This document shows positions 9,425 to 18,320 of a DNA stretch of 53,146 nucleotides, piece by piece (position 1 is the first letter of the stretch; each line of letters starts with the position of its first letter). The stretch lies in NCBI RefSeq assembly GCF_004745635.1, contig NZ_SRLB01000041.1, positions 1 to 53,146 on the forward strand. The letters run 5' to 3'. A program made the translations under genes and the position numbers. Source of the DNA: Methylobacterium nonmethylotrophicum (GTDB taxonomy: Bacteria > Pseudomonadota > Alphaproteobacteria > Rhizobiales > Beijerinckiaceae). The notes under the pieces are model-generated. The model ran no database searches. It had not been told where the DNA came from and saw only the letters and a program-made list of their open reading frames with translations.

Positions 9425-9667
9425 ATGTTCGATTCGCTCCTGAAGAGCATCGGCGCCGATCCGGTCGACAACGAGACCCACTTCTACAAGTTCGAGCCCA
9501 AGCCCGACATCACCGCCTACGAGCTCGCCTTGATCCTGCGGCGCTTCGGGGCCCTGACGGCCGGGTCGCCGCCCCTGCACGGCGTGATGCTGATGCCGTG
9601 GGAGAGCCTCGAGGACGAGTACGCCCGGCACTTCGAACTCGCGCCTCACGGCATGTTCCAGGGATAG
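9425..9667 (+). CDS. Small conserved-looking hypothetical protein, 80 aa
   Basis: This 80-residue protein has no signal peptide or membrane helix. It opens MFDSLLKSIGADPVDNET and contains ITAYELALILRRFG. The purine-rich stretch GGGGGA followed by CC lies just upstream of the ATG and makes a reasonable ribosome site. Codon usage is like the neighbours. I do not recognise the family. It sits alone between a palindromic element and ftsW, with which it is unlikely to be co-transcribed (142-bp gap). Confidence 0.6.
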   Translation: MFDSLLKSIGADPVDNETHFYKFEPKPDITAYELALILRRFGALTAGSPPLHGVMLMPWESLEDEYARHFELAPHGMFQG

Positions 9668-9809
9668 CGGGCGACCGGGGGAACGGGCTCCTTGGCGGCG
9701 AGCCCGCGGGAGCGTCACGGCTTTTCCGGCCGCTGCGGCGGCGCGGCAACACTCGGTTTACCATTCCGTCCGATGGTCGCGGCTGGTGAACGAGGGTCCT
9801 ACGCAAGCC

Positions 9810-10949
9810 ATGATGTCCCGCGCGGAACGCTCGCATCTCGGCGACTGGTGGTGGACCGTCGACCGGGCGCTGCTCGCCGGCCTCGGCGTCCTGATGACGG
9901 CCGGTCTGGTCTTCCTGATGGCCGGCGGCCCGCCGGTGGCCGAGCGGCTCGGCCTGCCGACCTTCCACTTCCTCAACCGGCAGGTGCTCTACCTGCTGCC
10001 GACCATCGCCCTGATCTTGGCGGTGTCGTTCCTGTCCCTGCGCCATATCCGGCGCATGGCGCTGGTGACCTACGCCCTCGGCATCGTGCTCTGCATCGCC
10101 GCCACCAAGTACGGGCCGGAGATCAAGGGCGCCCATCGCTGGATCCAGTTCGGCTCGATCGGCGTGCAGCCCTCCGAGTTCGTGAAGCCGGCCTTCGTGA
10201 TCCTGGCCGCCTGGGCCTTCGCGGAGGGCGCGCGCCGGCGCGACATGCCGGGCGGCACGCTCGCCGTGCTGCTCCTGCCGATGACCATCGTGCCGCTGAT
10301 CCTGCAGCCGGATTTCGGCCAGACCATGCTGGTCACCATGGTGTGGTGCTCGATGGTGTTCGTCGCCGGCCTGCACTGGTTCTGGGTCGCGGGCCTCGGC
10401 GGGGCCGGCCTCCTCGGCGTGGCGGCGGCCTACGAGTTCCTGCCCCACGTGCGCGCCCGCATCACCCGCTTCATGGACAAGGAATCGGGCGACAACTTCC
10501 AGACCTTCTGGTCGCAGGAATCGTTCAATTCCGGCGGCTGGCTCGGCACCGGCCCGGGCGAGGGCGTCGCCAAGCGCCACCTGCCCGACGCCCATACCGA
10601 CTTCATCTTCTCGGTGGCGGGCGAGGAGTTCGGCGTCATCGTCTGCATCGGCATCGTGCTCTTGTTCGCCTTCATCGTGATGCGCGGCCTGATGCTGGCC
10701 CGGCGCAGCGACGACATCTTCTGCCGGCTCGCCATCACCGGCCTCACCGCCCTGTTCGGCCTCCAGGCCTGCATCAACATGGCGGTGAACACCCGGCTGA
10801 TGCCGGCCAAGGGCATGACCCTCCCGTTCATCTCCTATGGCGGCTCCTCGCTGATCTCGCTCGCCCTCGGGATGGGCTTCCTCGTCGCCCTCACCCGGCG
10901 CCGGCCGCGCACGACGCTGCTCAACCGCGACGAGGGCCTGGCGCACTGA
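9810..10949 (+). CDS. ftsW: FtsW, SEDS-family septal peptidoglycan glycosyltransferase
   Basis: This 379-residue polytopic membrane protein polymerises lipid II at the division site together with its class b PBP partner. About ten hydrophobic segments are visible. SEDS signatures are GAHRWIQFGSIGVQPSE, LQPDFGQTML, the extracellular-loop motif HTDFIFSVAGEEFG, and the C-terminal MTLPFISYGGSS. The start ATG at 9810 (MMSRAERS) suits the family. A GTG at 9786 is in frame. It heads the visible part of the dcw cluster, and murG follows after 111 bp. The genes usually upstream (ftsI, murE, murF, mraY, murD) are not in this window. Confidence 0.95.
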   Translation: MMSRAERSHLGDWWWTVDRALLAGLGVLMTAGLVFLMAGGPPVAERLGLPTFHFLNRQVLYLLPTIALILAVSFLSLRHIRRMALVTYALGIVLCIAATKYGPEIKGAHRWIQFGSIGVQPSEFVKPAFVILAAWAFAEGARRRDMPGGTLAVLLLPMTIVPLILQPDFGQTMLVTMVWCSMVFVAGLHWFWVAGLGGAGLLGVAAAYEFLPHVRARITRFMDKESGDNFQTFWSQESFNSGGWLGTGPGEGVAKRHLPDAHTDFIFSVAGEEFGVIVCIGIVLLFAFIVMRGLMLARRSDDIFCRLAITGLTALFGLQACINMAVNTRLMPAKGMTLPFISYGGSSLISLALGMGFLVALTRRRPRTTLLNRDEGLAH

Positions 10950-11060
10950 ACGGGCCGCGCCGCCGCGCAGGGGGTGACCTCGCGGCCCCGCCGTGACAAA
11001 CGGGGCCGCCGACCCGACCGGAGACCGCATGTTCCCACCCCGCCTCGCCCCGGCCGCCCG

Positions 11061-12179
11061 ATGACCGTCGCCCAGCCCCTCGTCCTGCTCGCCGCCGGCG
11101 GCACCGGCGGCCACCTGTTTCCGGCCGAGGCCCTGGCGTTGCGCCTGCGCGAGCGCGGCATCCGGGTGGCGCTCGCCACCGACAGCCGGGTCGCGGCGCT
11201 CTCGGGCGAGTTCCCGGCCTCCGAGATCGTGGCGATCCCGGCCGCCACCCCGTCGAGCGGGCGCTCCCCCCTGCGCCGCGTCACCGCCTTCGCGACCCTC
11301 GGGCGCGGCTTCGCGGCGGCCCTGCGGGAGGTGCGCCGCCTCAACCCGGCGGTCGTCGTCGGCTTCGGCGGCTATCCCACCGTGCCGCCGCTGCTGGCCG
11401 CCCAGATGCTGCGGGTGCCGACCCTGCTGCACGAGCAGAACGCCGTGATGGGCCGCGCCAACGGCTTCCTGGCTCGCGGCGCCTCAGTCATCGCCACCGG
11501 CTTTCCCGAGGTCCGGGGGGTGCCGGCCAAGGCCACGGCGCGCCGCGTCCATACCGGCAACCCGGTGCGCCCGGCGGTGCTGGCGGCGGCCGGGATGCCC
11601 TATCCGGCGGTGGGCCCCGACGCAGCCCTCCAGCTCCTCGCCTTCGGCGGCAGCCAGGGCGCCCGGGTGATGAGCGACGTGGTGCCGGACGCCGTCCTGC
11701 GCTTGGCCCCCGACTTGCGCGCCCGGCTCACGGTGATCCAGCAGGCTCGGTCCGAGGATCTCGCCCGGGTGCAGGCCCTCTACGAGGGGGCGGGGCTCGC
11801 CGCCTTCACGGCGGCACCGTTCTTCAAGGACCTGCCGGCCAAGATGGCGACGTCCCACCTGGTGGTGGCGCGCTCGGGCGCCTCGACGGTGGCGGAGCTG
11901 GCGGTGATCGGCCGGCCGTCGATCCTGGTGCCGCTGCCCGGCTCCCTCGACCAGGACCAGGCCGCGAACGCCGCGGTGCTGGAGCGGATCGGCGCCGCCT
12001 TTCCCAGACCACAAACGGACTTCACCCCTGAGCGGCTGGCCGCCGATCTCGGCGCGCTGCTCGGCGATCCCGACCGGCTCGCCAGGGCGGCCGCCGCCGC
12101 CAGGGGCGCCGGCCTGCCCGACGCCGCCGAGCGCCTCGCCGCCCTGGTGGTCGAGACCGCGCTCGCGGCGGCCCGCTGA
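11061..12179 (+). CDS. murG: MurG, UDP-GlcNAc : lipid I N-acetylglucosaminyltransferase
   Basis: This 372-residue peripheral membrane enzyme adds GlcNAc to lipid I to make lipid II on the inner face of the cytoplasmic membrane. The glycine-rich N-terminal loop LAAGGTGGHLFPAEALA binds the lipid pyrophosphate. VVGFGGYPTVPPLLAA and HEQNAVMGRAN are MurG signatures. The donor-site region includes FGGSQGA and SGASTVAEL. The ATG at 11061 starts the protein immediately before the first beta strand. Length is normal for the family (~355-375). It lies between ftsW and murC on the same strand. Confidence 0.96.
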   Translation: MTVAQPLVLLAAGGTGGHLFPAEALALRLRERGIRVALATDSRVAALSGEFPASEIVAIPAATPSSGRSPLRRVTAFATLGRGFAAALREVRRLNPAVVVGFGGYPTVPPLLAAQMLRVPTLLHEQNAVMGRANGFLARGASVIATGFPEVRGVPAKATARRVHTGNPVRPAVLAAAGMPYPAVGPDAALQLLAFGGSQGARVMSDVVPDAVLRLAPDLRARLTVIQQARSEDLARVQALYEGAGLAAFTAAPFFKDLPAKMATSHLVVARSGASTVAELAVIGRPSILVPLPGSLDQDQAANAAVLERIGAAFPRPQTDFTPERLAADLGALLGDPDRLARAAAAARGAGLPDAAERLAALVVETALAAAR

Positions 12180-12224
12180 CGGCCGCCTTCGCACCAACAA
12201 GAAGATCTTGAGGACCCCGACTCC

Positions 12225-13640
12225 ATGAAGCTGCCGAACAAGCTCGGACCCATCCACTTCATCGGCATCGGCGGCATCGGCATGTCCGGCATCGCCGAGG
12301 TGATGCACAACCTCGGCTATACGGTGCAGGGCTCGGACGCCTCCGACAACGCCAATGTCCGTCGCCTCGCCGAGAAGGGCCTCCGCACCTTCGTGGGCCA
12401 CCGGGCCGAGAACCTCGCCGACGCCGCCCTCGTCGTGGTCTCGACCGCGATCCGCCGCGACAACCCGGAGCTGGTCTCCGCCCGCGAGCGCCGCCTGCCG
12501 GTGGTGCGCCGGGCCGAGATGCTGGCCGAGCTGATGCGCTTCAAGTCCTGCGTGGCGGTCGCCGGCACCCACGGCAAGACCACCACGACGTCCCTCGTCG
12601 CCACCCTGCTCGATGCCGGCGGCCTCGATCCCACGGTCATCAACGGCGGCATCATCAACGCCTACGGCACCAACGCCCGCATGGGCGAGGGCGACTGGAT
12701 GGTGGTCGAGGCCGACGAATCCGACGGCACCTTCCTGAAGCTGCCGGCCGACATCGCCATCGTCACCAACATCGACCCCGAGCACCTCGACCATTTCGGC
12801 TCGTTCGACGCGATCAAGGACGCGTTCCGCGCCTTCATCGACAACATCCCGTTCTACGGCTTCGCGGTGATGTGCATCGACCACCCGACGGTGCAGGACC
12901 TCGTCGGGCGGATCGAGGACCGGCGCATCATCACCTACGGCGAGAACCCGCAGGCCGACGTGCGGCTGATCGACGTCGACCTGAAGGGCGGCCAGAGCCG
13001 GTTCCGGGTGATGATCCGCGACCGCCGCCCCGGCTTCCGGCTGGAGATGGAGGACCTCGTCCTGCCGATGCCGGGCAAGCACAATGCGCTGAACGCCACC
13101 GCGGCCCTCGCGGTCGCCCACGAGCTCGGCGTGTCGCCCGACGCCATCCGCAAGGCGCTGTCGCATTTCGGCGGCGTCAAGCGCCGCTTCACCCGCACGG
13201 GCGAGTGGAACGGCGTCCAGATCTTCGACGATTACGGCCACCACCCGGTCGAGATCCGGGCGGTGCTGAAGGCCGCCCGCGCCTCGACCGACGGCGGCGT
13301 GATCGCGGTGGTGCAGCCCCACCGCTACACCCGCCTCGCCTCGCTGTTCGACGATTTCTGCACCTGCTTCAACGACGCCGACACGGTGATCGTGGCCCCG
13401 GTCTACGCCGCCGGCGAGGCGCCGATCGAGGGCATCGACCGCGACGCCCTTGTGGCGGGCCTCACCTCCCGCGGCCACCGCAACGCCATCGCGCTCGAGC
13501 GCACCGAGGACCTCGCCGGCATCGTCGGCGGGCTCGCGGGGCCGGGCGACTACGTGGTGTGCCTGGGCGCCGGCAACATCACCCAGTGGGCCTACGCCCT
13601 GCCGGGCGAACTCGCCGCGCTCGGCGAGAAGGCGGCGTGA
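12225..13640 (+). CDS. murC: MurC, UDP-N-acetylmuramate-L-alanine ligase
   Basis: This 471-residue cytosolic Mur ligase joins L-Ala to UDP-MurNAc using ATP. The N-terminal UDP-binding domain shows HFIGIGGIGMSGIAEVMHNLGY. The ATP P-loop GTHGKTTTTS is near residue 113, and VEADESDGTF and NIDPEHLDHFG are Mur-ligase signatures. The C-terminal domain contains DDYGHHPVEI and QPHRYTR. GAGGACCCCGACTCC precedes the ATG, giving a weak ribosome site. The gap to murG is 45 bp, so they are probably co-transcribed. Confidence 0.97.
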   Translation: MKLPNKLGPIHFIGIGGIGMSGIAEVMHNLGYTVQGSDASDNANVRRLAEKGLRTFVGHRAENLADAALVVVSTAIRRDNPELVSARERRLPVVRRAEMLAELMRFKSCVAVAGTHGKTTTTSLVATLLDAGGLDPTVINGGIINAYGTNARMGEGDWMVVEADESDGTFLKLPADIAIVTNIDPEHLDHFGSFDAIKDAFRAFIDNIPFYGFAVMCIDHPTVQDLVGRIEDRRIITYGENPQADVRLIDVDLKGGQSRFRVMIRDRRPGFRLEMEDLVLPMPGKHNALNATAALAVAHELGVSPDAIRKALSHFGGVKRRFTRTGEWNGVQIFDDYGHHPVEIRAVLKAARASTDGGVIAVVQPHRYTRLASLFDDFCTCFNDADTVIVAPVYAAGEAPIEGIDRDALVAGLTSRGHRNAIALERTEDLAGIVGGLAGPGDYVVCLGAGNITQWAYALPGELAALGEKAA

Positions 13641-13655
13641 GGCTCTGACGCCCGG

Positions 13656-14045
13656 ATGCGCGGCCCCGACGAACGCGGTACGGCGCGGGCCCGCACCCTC
13701 AGGCGGGTCCAGACCGATGCCGAGCAGGCGCTCTGGTCGCGGCTGCGCGACCGGCGCTTGGCGGAGTCCAAGTTCGTGCGCCAGTTGCCGATCGGGCGCT
13801 ACTTCGCCGACTTCGACTGTCGTGAAGCGAAGCTCATCGTCGAAGTCGACGGCAGCCAACACGCCGAGAGCGCCTACGATCGCGAGCGCGACACGTGGCT
13901 GGCCTCGCAGGGCTGGCGCGTGCTTCGCTTCTGGAACGGCGAGATCGCGCGCAACATGAACGGCGTCCTCGAGACGATCCTGGCTTCCATCACGGAGCGC
14001 CGCCCCTCCTCCTCTCTCCGCTCGCAGCAGGGCGATACGGTGTAA
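13656..14045 (+). CDS. DUF559 endonuclease-like protein
   Basis: This 129-residue protein belongs to the DUF559 group, which is distantly related to Vsr-type and PD-(D/E)XK nucleases. Visible motifs are TDAEQALWSRLRDRRL, KFVRQLPIGRYFADFDC, then AKLIVEVDGSQH with the acidic core residues, and GWRVLRFWNGEI. The cellular role of the family is unknown. It starts 16 bp after murC and interrupts the otherwise conserved murC-murB order. A palindromic element follows. DUF559 genes turn up at many unrelated loci in alphaproteobacteria, so this looks like an insertion, not a division gene. Confidence 0.85.
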   Translation: MRGPDERGTARARTLRRVQTDAEQALWSRLRDRRLAESKFVRQLPIGRYFADFDCREAKLIVEVDGSQHAESAYDRERDTWLASQGWRVLRFWNGEIARNMNGVLETILASITERRPSSSLRSQQGDTV

Positions 14046-14053
14046 GAGACGAA

Positions 14054-14271
14054 GCGCGGGTACTCCCCTCTCCCCGTGGACGGGGAGAGGGCTGCGCCCC
14101 CCTTGCCGGGGGCGCAGCGAGCCCGCAGGGCGAGGGTGAGGGGGTGGTGCCGGACGAGTCTCATCCGGAGAGACCCCCTCACCCTCGCTCCGGCTTCGCC
14201 TCCGCTCACTTCATCGACGGCAAGGTCGATGAAGTCCTCTCCCCGCCCGCGGGGAGAGGGGATACCCGCGC
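14054..14271. repeat. Nested palindromic intergenic element, ~218 bp
   Basis: The outer arms are inverted copies: 14054-14076 (starting GCGCGGGTACTCCCCTC) pairs with 14250-14271, with one unpaired base. Each arm is also a local hairpin. A central 15-bp perfect inverted repeat (14131-14145 with 14173-14187) and a 10-bp one (CTTCATCGAC at 14209-14218 with 14225-14234) are nested inside. There is no coding capacity. This is the architecture of alphaproteobacterial REP/MITE-like intergenic repeats. It occupies most of the gap between the DUF559 gene and murB. Confidence 0.7.
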
Positions 14272-14348
14272 CATATTCTGCGCCTGACCTTCCCCCGGAC
14301 ACCCCCTGCACCGTCGAGACGGGCGGGCTGCATCACCCGAACGGAACC

Positions 14349-15266
14349 ATGACCTCCGCCGCCATCCTCGCCGCCCTGGAGCCCGCGTCCTTGCGCGGCC
14401 GCCTCCTGCCCGACCATCCGCTCGCCGACCTGACCTGGTTCCGGGTCGGGGGGCCGGCGGACGTGCTGTTCACGCCGGCCGACGAGGAGGACCTCGCCGC
14501 CGCGCTGGCGGCGCTTCCCCCGGAGGTGCCGGTCACCGTGATCGGGCTCGGCTCGAACCTGATCGTGCGCGACGGCGGCGTGCCGGGGCTCGTCATCCGC
14601 CTCGGCGGCAAGGCCTTCGGGTCGATTCGGGTCGAGGGCGAAACGATCCGGGCCGGCACCGCTTTGCCCGACATGAAGCTCGCCCGCGCCGCGGCGGAGG
14701 CCGGGCTCGACGGCCTCGCCTTCTACCGCGGCATCCCGGGCTCGGTCGGCGGGGCGCTGCGGATGAATGCCGGGGCGCATGGCGGCGAGACCACCGACGT
14801 GCTCATCGAGGCGCGCGCGATCGACCGCGCCGGCCGCCTGCACGTGCTGACCCACGCCGAGATGGGCTTCGCCTACCGCCACTCGTCGGCGCCCGCCGAC
14901 CTCATCTTCACCCAGGCGACCTATCGCGGCCGGCCCGGCGACCGGGCTTCGATCGAGGCCGAGATGGACCGGGTCACCGCGGCGCGCGAGGCGGCGCAGC
15001 CGATCCGCGAGCGCACCGGCGGCTCGACCTTCAAGAACCCGGACGGGGGCAAGGCCTGGCAGCTCGTTGACGCCGCCGGCTGTCGCGGGCTGACCCGCGG
15101 CGGCGCCCAGGTATCGGAGATGCACTGCAACTTCCTGATCAACCGCGGCGGCGCCACCGCTGCCGACATCGAGGGCCTGGGCGAGGAGGTGCGGGCCCGG
15201 GTGCGCGCGCATTCCGGCGTCGACCTGCACTGGGAGATCAAGCGAATCGGCCGGCCGGCGGGCTGA
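14349..15266 (+). CDS. murB: MurB, UDP-N-acetylenolpyruvoylglucosamine reductase
   Basis: This 305-residue FAD enzyme reduces UDP-GlcNAc-enolpyruvate to UDP-MurNAc in the cytosol. FAD-binding motifs are TWFRVGGPADVLF, IGLGSNLIVRDGG and YRGIPGSVGGALRMNAGAHG. The catalytic region GGSTFKNPDGGKAWQLVDAA carries the proton-donor serine. VSEMHCNFLINRGGAT is the C-terminal signature. The ATG at 14349 sits after GGAAC and begins a typical MurB N-terminus. Its usual downstream partner ddl is missing; instead, 497 bp of non-coding sequence precedes ftsQ. Confidence 0.96.
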   Translation: MTSAAILAALEPASLRGRLLPDHPLADLTWFRVGGPADVLFTPADEEDLAAALAALPPEVPVTVIGLGSNLIVRDGGVPGLVIRLGGKAFGSIRVEGETIRAGTALPDMKLARAAAEAGLDGLAFYRGIPGSVGGALRMNAGAHGGETTDVLIEARAIDRAGRLHVLTHAEMGFAYRHSSAPADLIFTQATYRGRPGDRASIEAEMDRVTAAREAAQPIRERTGGSTFKNPDGGKAWQLVDAAGCRGLTRGGAQVSEMHCNFLINRGGATAADIEGLGEEVRARVRAHSGVDLHWEIKRIGRPAG

Positions 15267-15763
15267 TTCGCGATTCGGACGCGGGTCGGATGGTTAAGAT
15301 CCGCCGGGCCCGCCCGCACGATCCGCGACGCGCCGCGCTCCGCCCGGACGGGACCGGCCGCGGCCCGCGCCGTGCCGTCACCGGGTGGTCCCGCACGCCG
15401 GTCCCAGCGTGTAAGTCCTTGCTCCGCCAGGGTTCCGGGTAGCCCGTCGGGTCGCCGAAGCGGCCGGAATCCGGTCCGCGCCGCGGCGTTCCGGGCGGGC
15501 GAGAGGACCGCGCCGCCCGCGCGGTCGCGGTGGAAACTTTACCGGATATTTACCAGCGAGTTCGAGAGTTGGCGTTAACGGCGCATCAAGCACTTGGATG
15601 CCGTGGCGCGAGCCGTGCCGACCTCTGAGCGACGACGAGACCGGCGGCCAAGCCGGTCGGCGCGGCGCGGAAGAGCCGGTGCGGGACGCCCCGGACGACC
15701 GAGACCAAGCCCTGCGCCGGAGATCGCAGCCCGTGCCGGGTATCGTTTCGGTGAACTCGCCCA
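15267..15763 (+). promoter_or_regulatory. murB-ftsQ intergenic region with CtrA-like site
   Basis: This 497-bp region has no supported gene and no ddl remnant that I could find. An AT-richer island at about 15535-15580 contains TTTA (15538-15541), 7 nt, TTTA (15549-15552). That resembles the CtrA box TTAA-N7-TTAA with one mismatch per half-site, and a GTTAAC-like sequence lies further on near 15573. In Caulobacter, ftsQA transcription depends on CtrA. A promoter for ftsQ-ftsA-ftsZ here is an inference. Confidence 0.4.
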
Positions 15764-16798
15764 ATGGATGGTGGAGGACGCTTCCCTGAACCGCCGACCG
15801 CCGCCGGCTTCGCCGGCGGGGAGGCGGGCCCGTCCGCTCCCCCCGAGGGGGCGGCGCCGGCCCGGAGCGGTCCGTCGCGGGAGCCGCGGATGGGCGACGC
15901 GCTCCTTGGTGAGTCGCGCCTCGGCGAGTCGCTTCTGGACCGCGTCCTGCCGCGGTTCCTGCGCCCGCGCCGCGCCTCGGTGGCGGTGCCGATCGAGCGG
16001 CGGATGCCGCGCCACCTCGGCACCGGCCTCGCCTTCGGGTTCTTCGGGCTCGTCGCAGGGGCCGGCTTCGTGTCCGGCGGCGGCTACGCCGAGCTGTCGG
16101 CCCGCCGCGGCACCCCCGCCGACATCGTCGCCCGTGCGCTGGGCTTCGGCCTCGACAACGTCACGATCACCGGCCTGGTGCAGCTGCGCTCGGCCGAGAT
16201 CCTGCAGGCCGCCGGCCTCGACCAGCGCAACTCGCTGCCCTTCCTCAGCGTGGTCGAGGTGCGCGACCGCCTGGCCTCCGTGCCGCTGATCGGCGCGGTG
16301 TCGGTGCGCAAGATCTATCCGCGCGAGCTCCTGATCACCCTCACCGAGCGCGAGCCGAGCGCCCTGTGGCAGCGCAACGGCGAGATCGCCGTGATCGCCG
16401 CCGACGGGACGGTGATCGACCAGATGCGCGACGGGCGCTTCGCCAACCTGCCCCTCGTGGTGGGCGAGGAGGCGAACCTGCGCACCAAGGACTACCTCGC
16501 GCTCCTCGAGGCGGCGGGACCGCTGAAGGACCGGATCCGGGCCGGAACCCTGGTCTCAGGGAGGCGCTGGACGCTCAAGCTCGACGGCATCGACGTGCGC
16601 CTGCCCGAGGCCGGCGCCCGCGAGGCGATGGCCCGCCTGGTCAAGCTCGAGGCCGAGTCGAGGCTGCTCGAGAAGGACATCATCGCGGTCGACCTGCGGC
16701 TGCCCGACCGGGTGGTGGTGAGGCTGACCGAGGAGGGCGCGGCGGCGCGCCTGGAGGCGCAGAAGAAGAAGCAGAAACCGAAGGGAACCGAGACATGA
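15764..16798 (+). CDS. ftsQ: FtsQ, bitopic divisome protein
   Basis: This 344-residue protein is the FtsQ/DivIB link between cytoplasmic and periplasmic division proteins. A Pro/Gly/Ala-rich cytoplasmic segment covers residues ~1-85, and a single membrane helix covers ~86-108. A POTRA domain follows at ~125-195 (VTITGLVQLRSAEILQAAGL to ISVRKIYPRELLITLTERE-like text). Then comes the beta domain that binds FtsB/FtsL. The C-terminal tail is Lys-rich (QKKKQKPKG). The ATG at 15764 was chosen because it keeps the complete cytoplasmic segment. It ends 85 bp before ftsA and is likely co-transcribed with ftsA and ftsZ. Confidence 0.93.
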   Translation: MDGGGRFPEPPTAAGFAGGEAGPSAPPEGAAPARSGPSREPRMGDALLGESRLGESLLDRVLPRFLRPRRASVAVPIERRMPRHLGTGLAFGFFGLVAGAGFVSGGGYAELSARRGTPADIVARALGFGLDNVTITGLVQLRSAEILQAAGLDQRNSLPFLSVVEVRDRLASVPLIGAVSVRKIYPRELLITLTEREPSALWQRNGEIAVIAADGTVIDQMRDGRFANLPLVVGEEANLRTKDYLALLEAAGPLKDRIRAGTLVSGRRWTLKLDGIDVRLPEAGAREAMARLVKLEAESRLLEKDIIAVDLRLPDRVVVRLTEEGAAARLEAQKKKQKPKGTET

Positions 16799-16883
16799 CC
16801 CGCGCGCGAGACGTGACGCCCGCCGGTCGGCTCAGGCCCGGCAGCCCCCACATCCCGTCCTTCTCCCCGGTGAGCGTCGCGTC

Positions 16884-18209
16884 ATGAGTCTCCTCCAGCA
16901 CGGTCTCACGCCGCGCCTAAAGCCGCTCTCGGCGCGCCGCAGCGCGACCCTGTCGGTGCTCGACATCGGCACCAGCAAGATCGTGTGCCTCGTCGCCGAG
17001 CTGCAGCCGATCGAGACGCTCGCGACCTTGCGCGGCCGCACCCACCTCGCCCGCATCATCGGCATCGGCCACCAGCGCTCGCTGGGCCTCAAGGGCGGCG
17101 CCGTGGTCGACCTCGAGGCGGCCGAGACGGCGATCCGCCAGGCGGTCCACGCCGCCGAGCGCATGGCCCGGGTCGAGGTGCAGTCGGTCATCGTCAGCCT
17201 GTCGGGCGGGCGGCTCGGCTCGCAGCACTTCGACGCCAAGGTGCCGGTGCGCACCGGCGCCGTCACCGGCTCGGACGTGCAGCGCGTTCTGGAGGCGGCG
17301 AGCACCCACAGCATCAGCCCCGGCCGCGCGGTGCTGCACGCCCTGCCGACCGGCTACTCCCTCGACCAGCAGAGCGCGGTGGTCGATCCCTCCGGCATGC
17401 TCGGCGAGCGGCTCGGCGTCGACCTGCACGTCGTCACGGCGGAGATCGCGGCGGCCCGCAACCTGATGCTGGCGGTGGAAAATACCCACCTGCGGGTCGA
17501 GGCGGTGATCGCCACGCCCTACGCCTCGGGCCTCTCGGCGCTCGTCGACGACGAGGCCGAGATGGGCGTCGCGGTCGTCGACATGGGCGGCGGCACCACG
17601 AGCGTCGGGGTCTTCTCCGGCGGCCACCTCGTCCACGTCGACGCCCTGGCGGTCGGCGGCCACCACGTCACCATGGACATCGCCCGCGGTCTCTCGACCC
17701 GGGTGGTGGCGGCCGAGCGGCTCAAGACCCTCTACGGTGCGGCCATGGCGACGGCCTCCGACGAGCGCGACATGATCGCGGTCCACGGCGTCGACGAGGA
17801 CGAGCGCGACCTGCCCCACCACATCCCGAAATCGCACCTCGTGCGGATCATCCGCCCGCGGGTCGAGGAGGTGCTGGAACTGGTGCGCGACCGCCTGCGC
17901 AACGCGGGCTTCGCCGCCCAGGCCGGGCGGCGGGTGGTGCTGACGGGGGGGGCGAGCCAGCTCGTCGGCCTGCCGGAGGTCGCCCGCCGCATCCTGCAGG
18001 GTCAGGTCCGGATCGGCCGGCCGCTCGGCATCAAGGGGCTGCCCGAGGCCGCCAAGGGCCCGGCCTTCTCGGCCGCCGTCGGCCTCCTGGTCTATCCCCA
18101 GGTCTCGCATGTCGAGCATTTCGAGCCGCGCGGCCAGTCCGGCAGCGCGGGCCTCGCCCCCGACACCTACCTCTCCAAGGTCGGACGCTGGATCCGGGAG
18201 AGCTTTTAA
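16884..18209 (+). CDS. ftsA: FtsA, actin-like divisome protein
   Basis: This 441-residue actin-fold ATPase tethers FtsZ to the membrane. The phosphate-1 loop is LDIGTSKIVCLVAE, the SHS2/1C region follows, and the phosphate-2 loop is VVDMGGGTTSVGVFSGG. The adenosine motif is VVLTGGASQLVGLPEVA. The C-terminus KVGRWIRESF is the amphipathic membrane-targeting helix. Length is typical of alphaproteobacteria. ftsZ starts 112 bp downstream. Confidence 0.96.
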   Translation: MSLLQHGLTPRLKPLSARRSATLSVLDIGTSKIVCLVAELQPIETLATLRGRTHLARIIGIGHQRSLGLKGGAVVDLEAAETAIRQAVHAAERMARVEVQSVIVSLSGGRLGSQHFDAKVPVRTGAVTGSDVQRVLEAASTHSISPGRAVLHALPTGYSLDQQSAVVDPSGMLGERLGVDLHVVTAEIAAARNLMLAVENTHLRVEAVIATPYASGLSALVDDEAEMGVAVVDMGGGTTSVGVFSGGHLVHVDALAVGGHHVTMDIARGLSTRVVAAERLKTLYGAAMATASDERDMIAVHGVDEDERDLPHHIPKSHLVRIIRPRVEEVLELVRDRLRNAGFAAQAGRRVVLTGGASQLVGLPEVARRILQGQVRIGRPLGIKGLPEAAKGPAFSAAVGLLVYPQVSHVEHFEPRGQSGSAGLAPDTYLSKVGRWIRESF

Positions 18210-18320
18210 CGAGATCGCCCCCCGGCGCGGGCCCCGGAAACGGGCCGCGCCGGGCGGGCGGGACGGCAAACGGCGCCGAACCAGGCGCAACCAGTCACGA
18301 TCATCAGAGGCTCGCGCATC

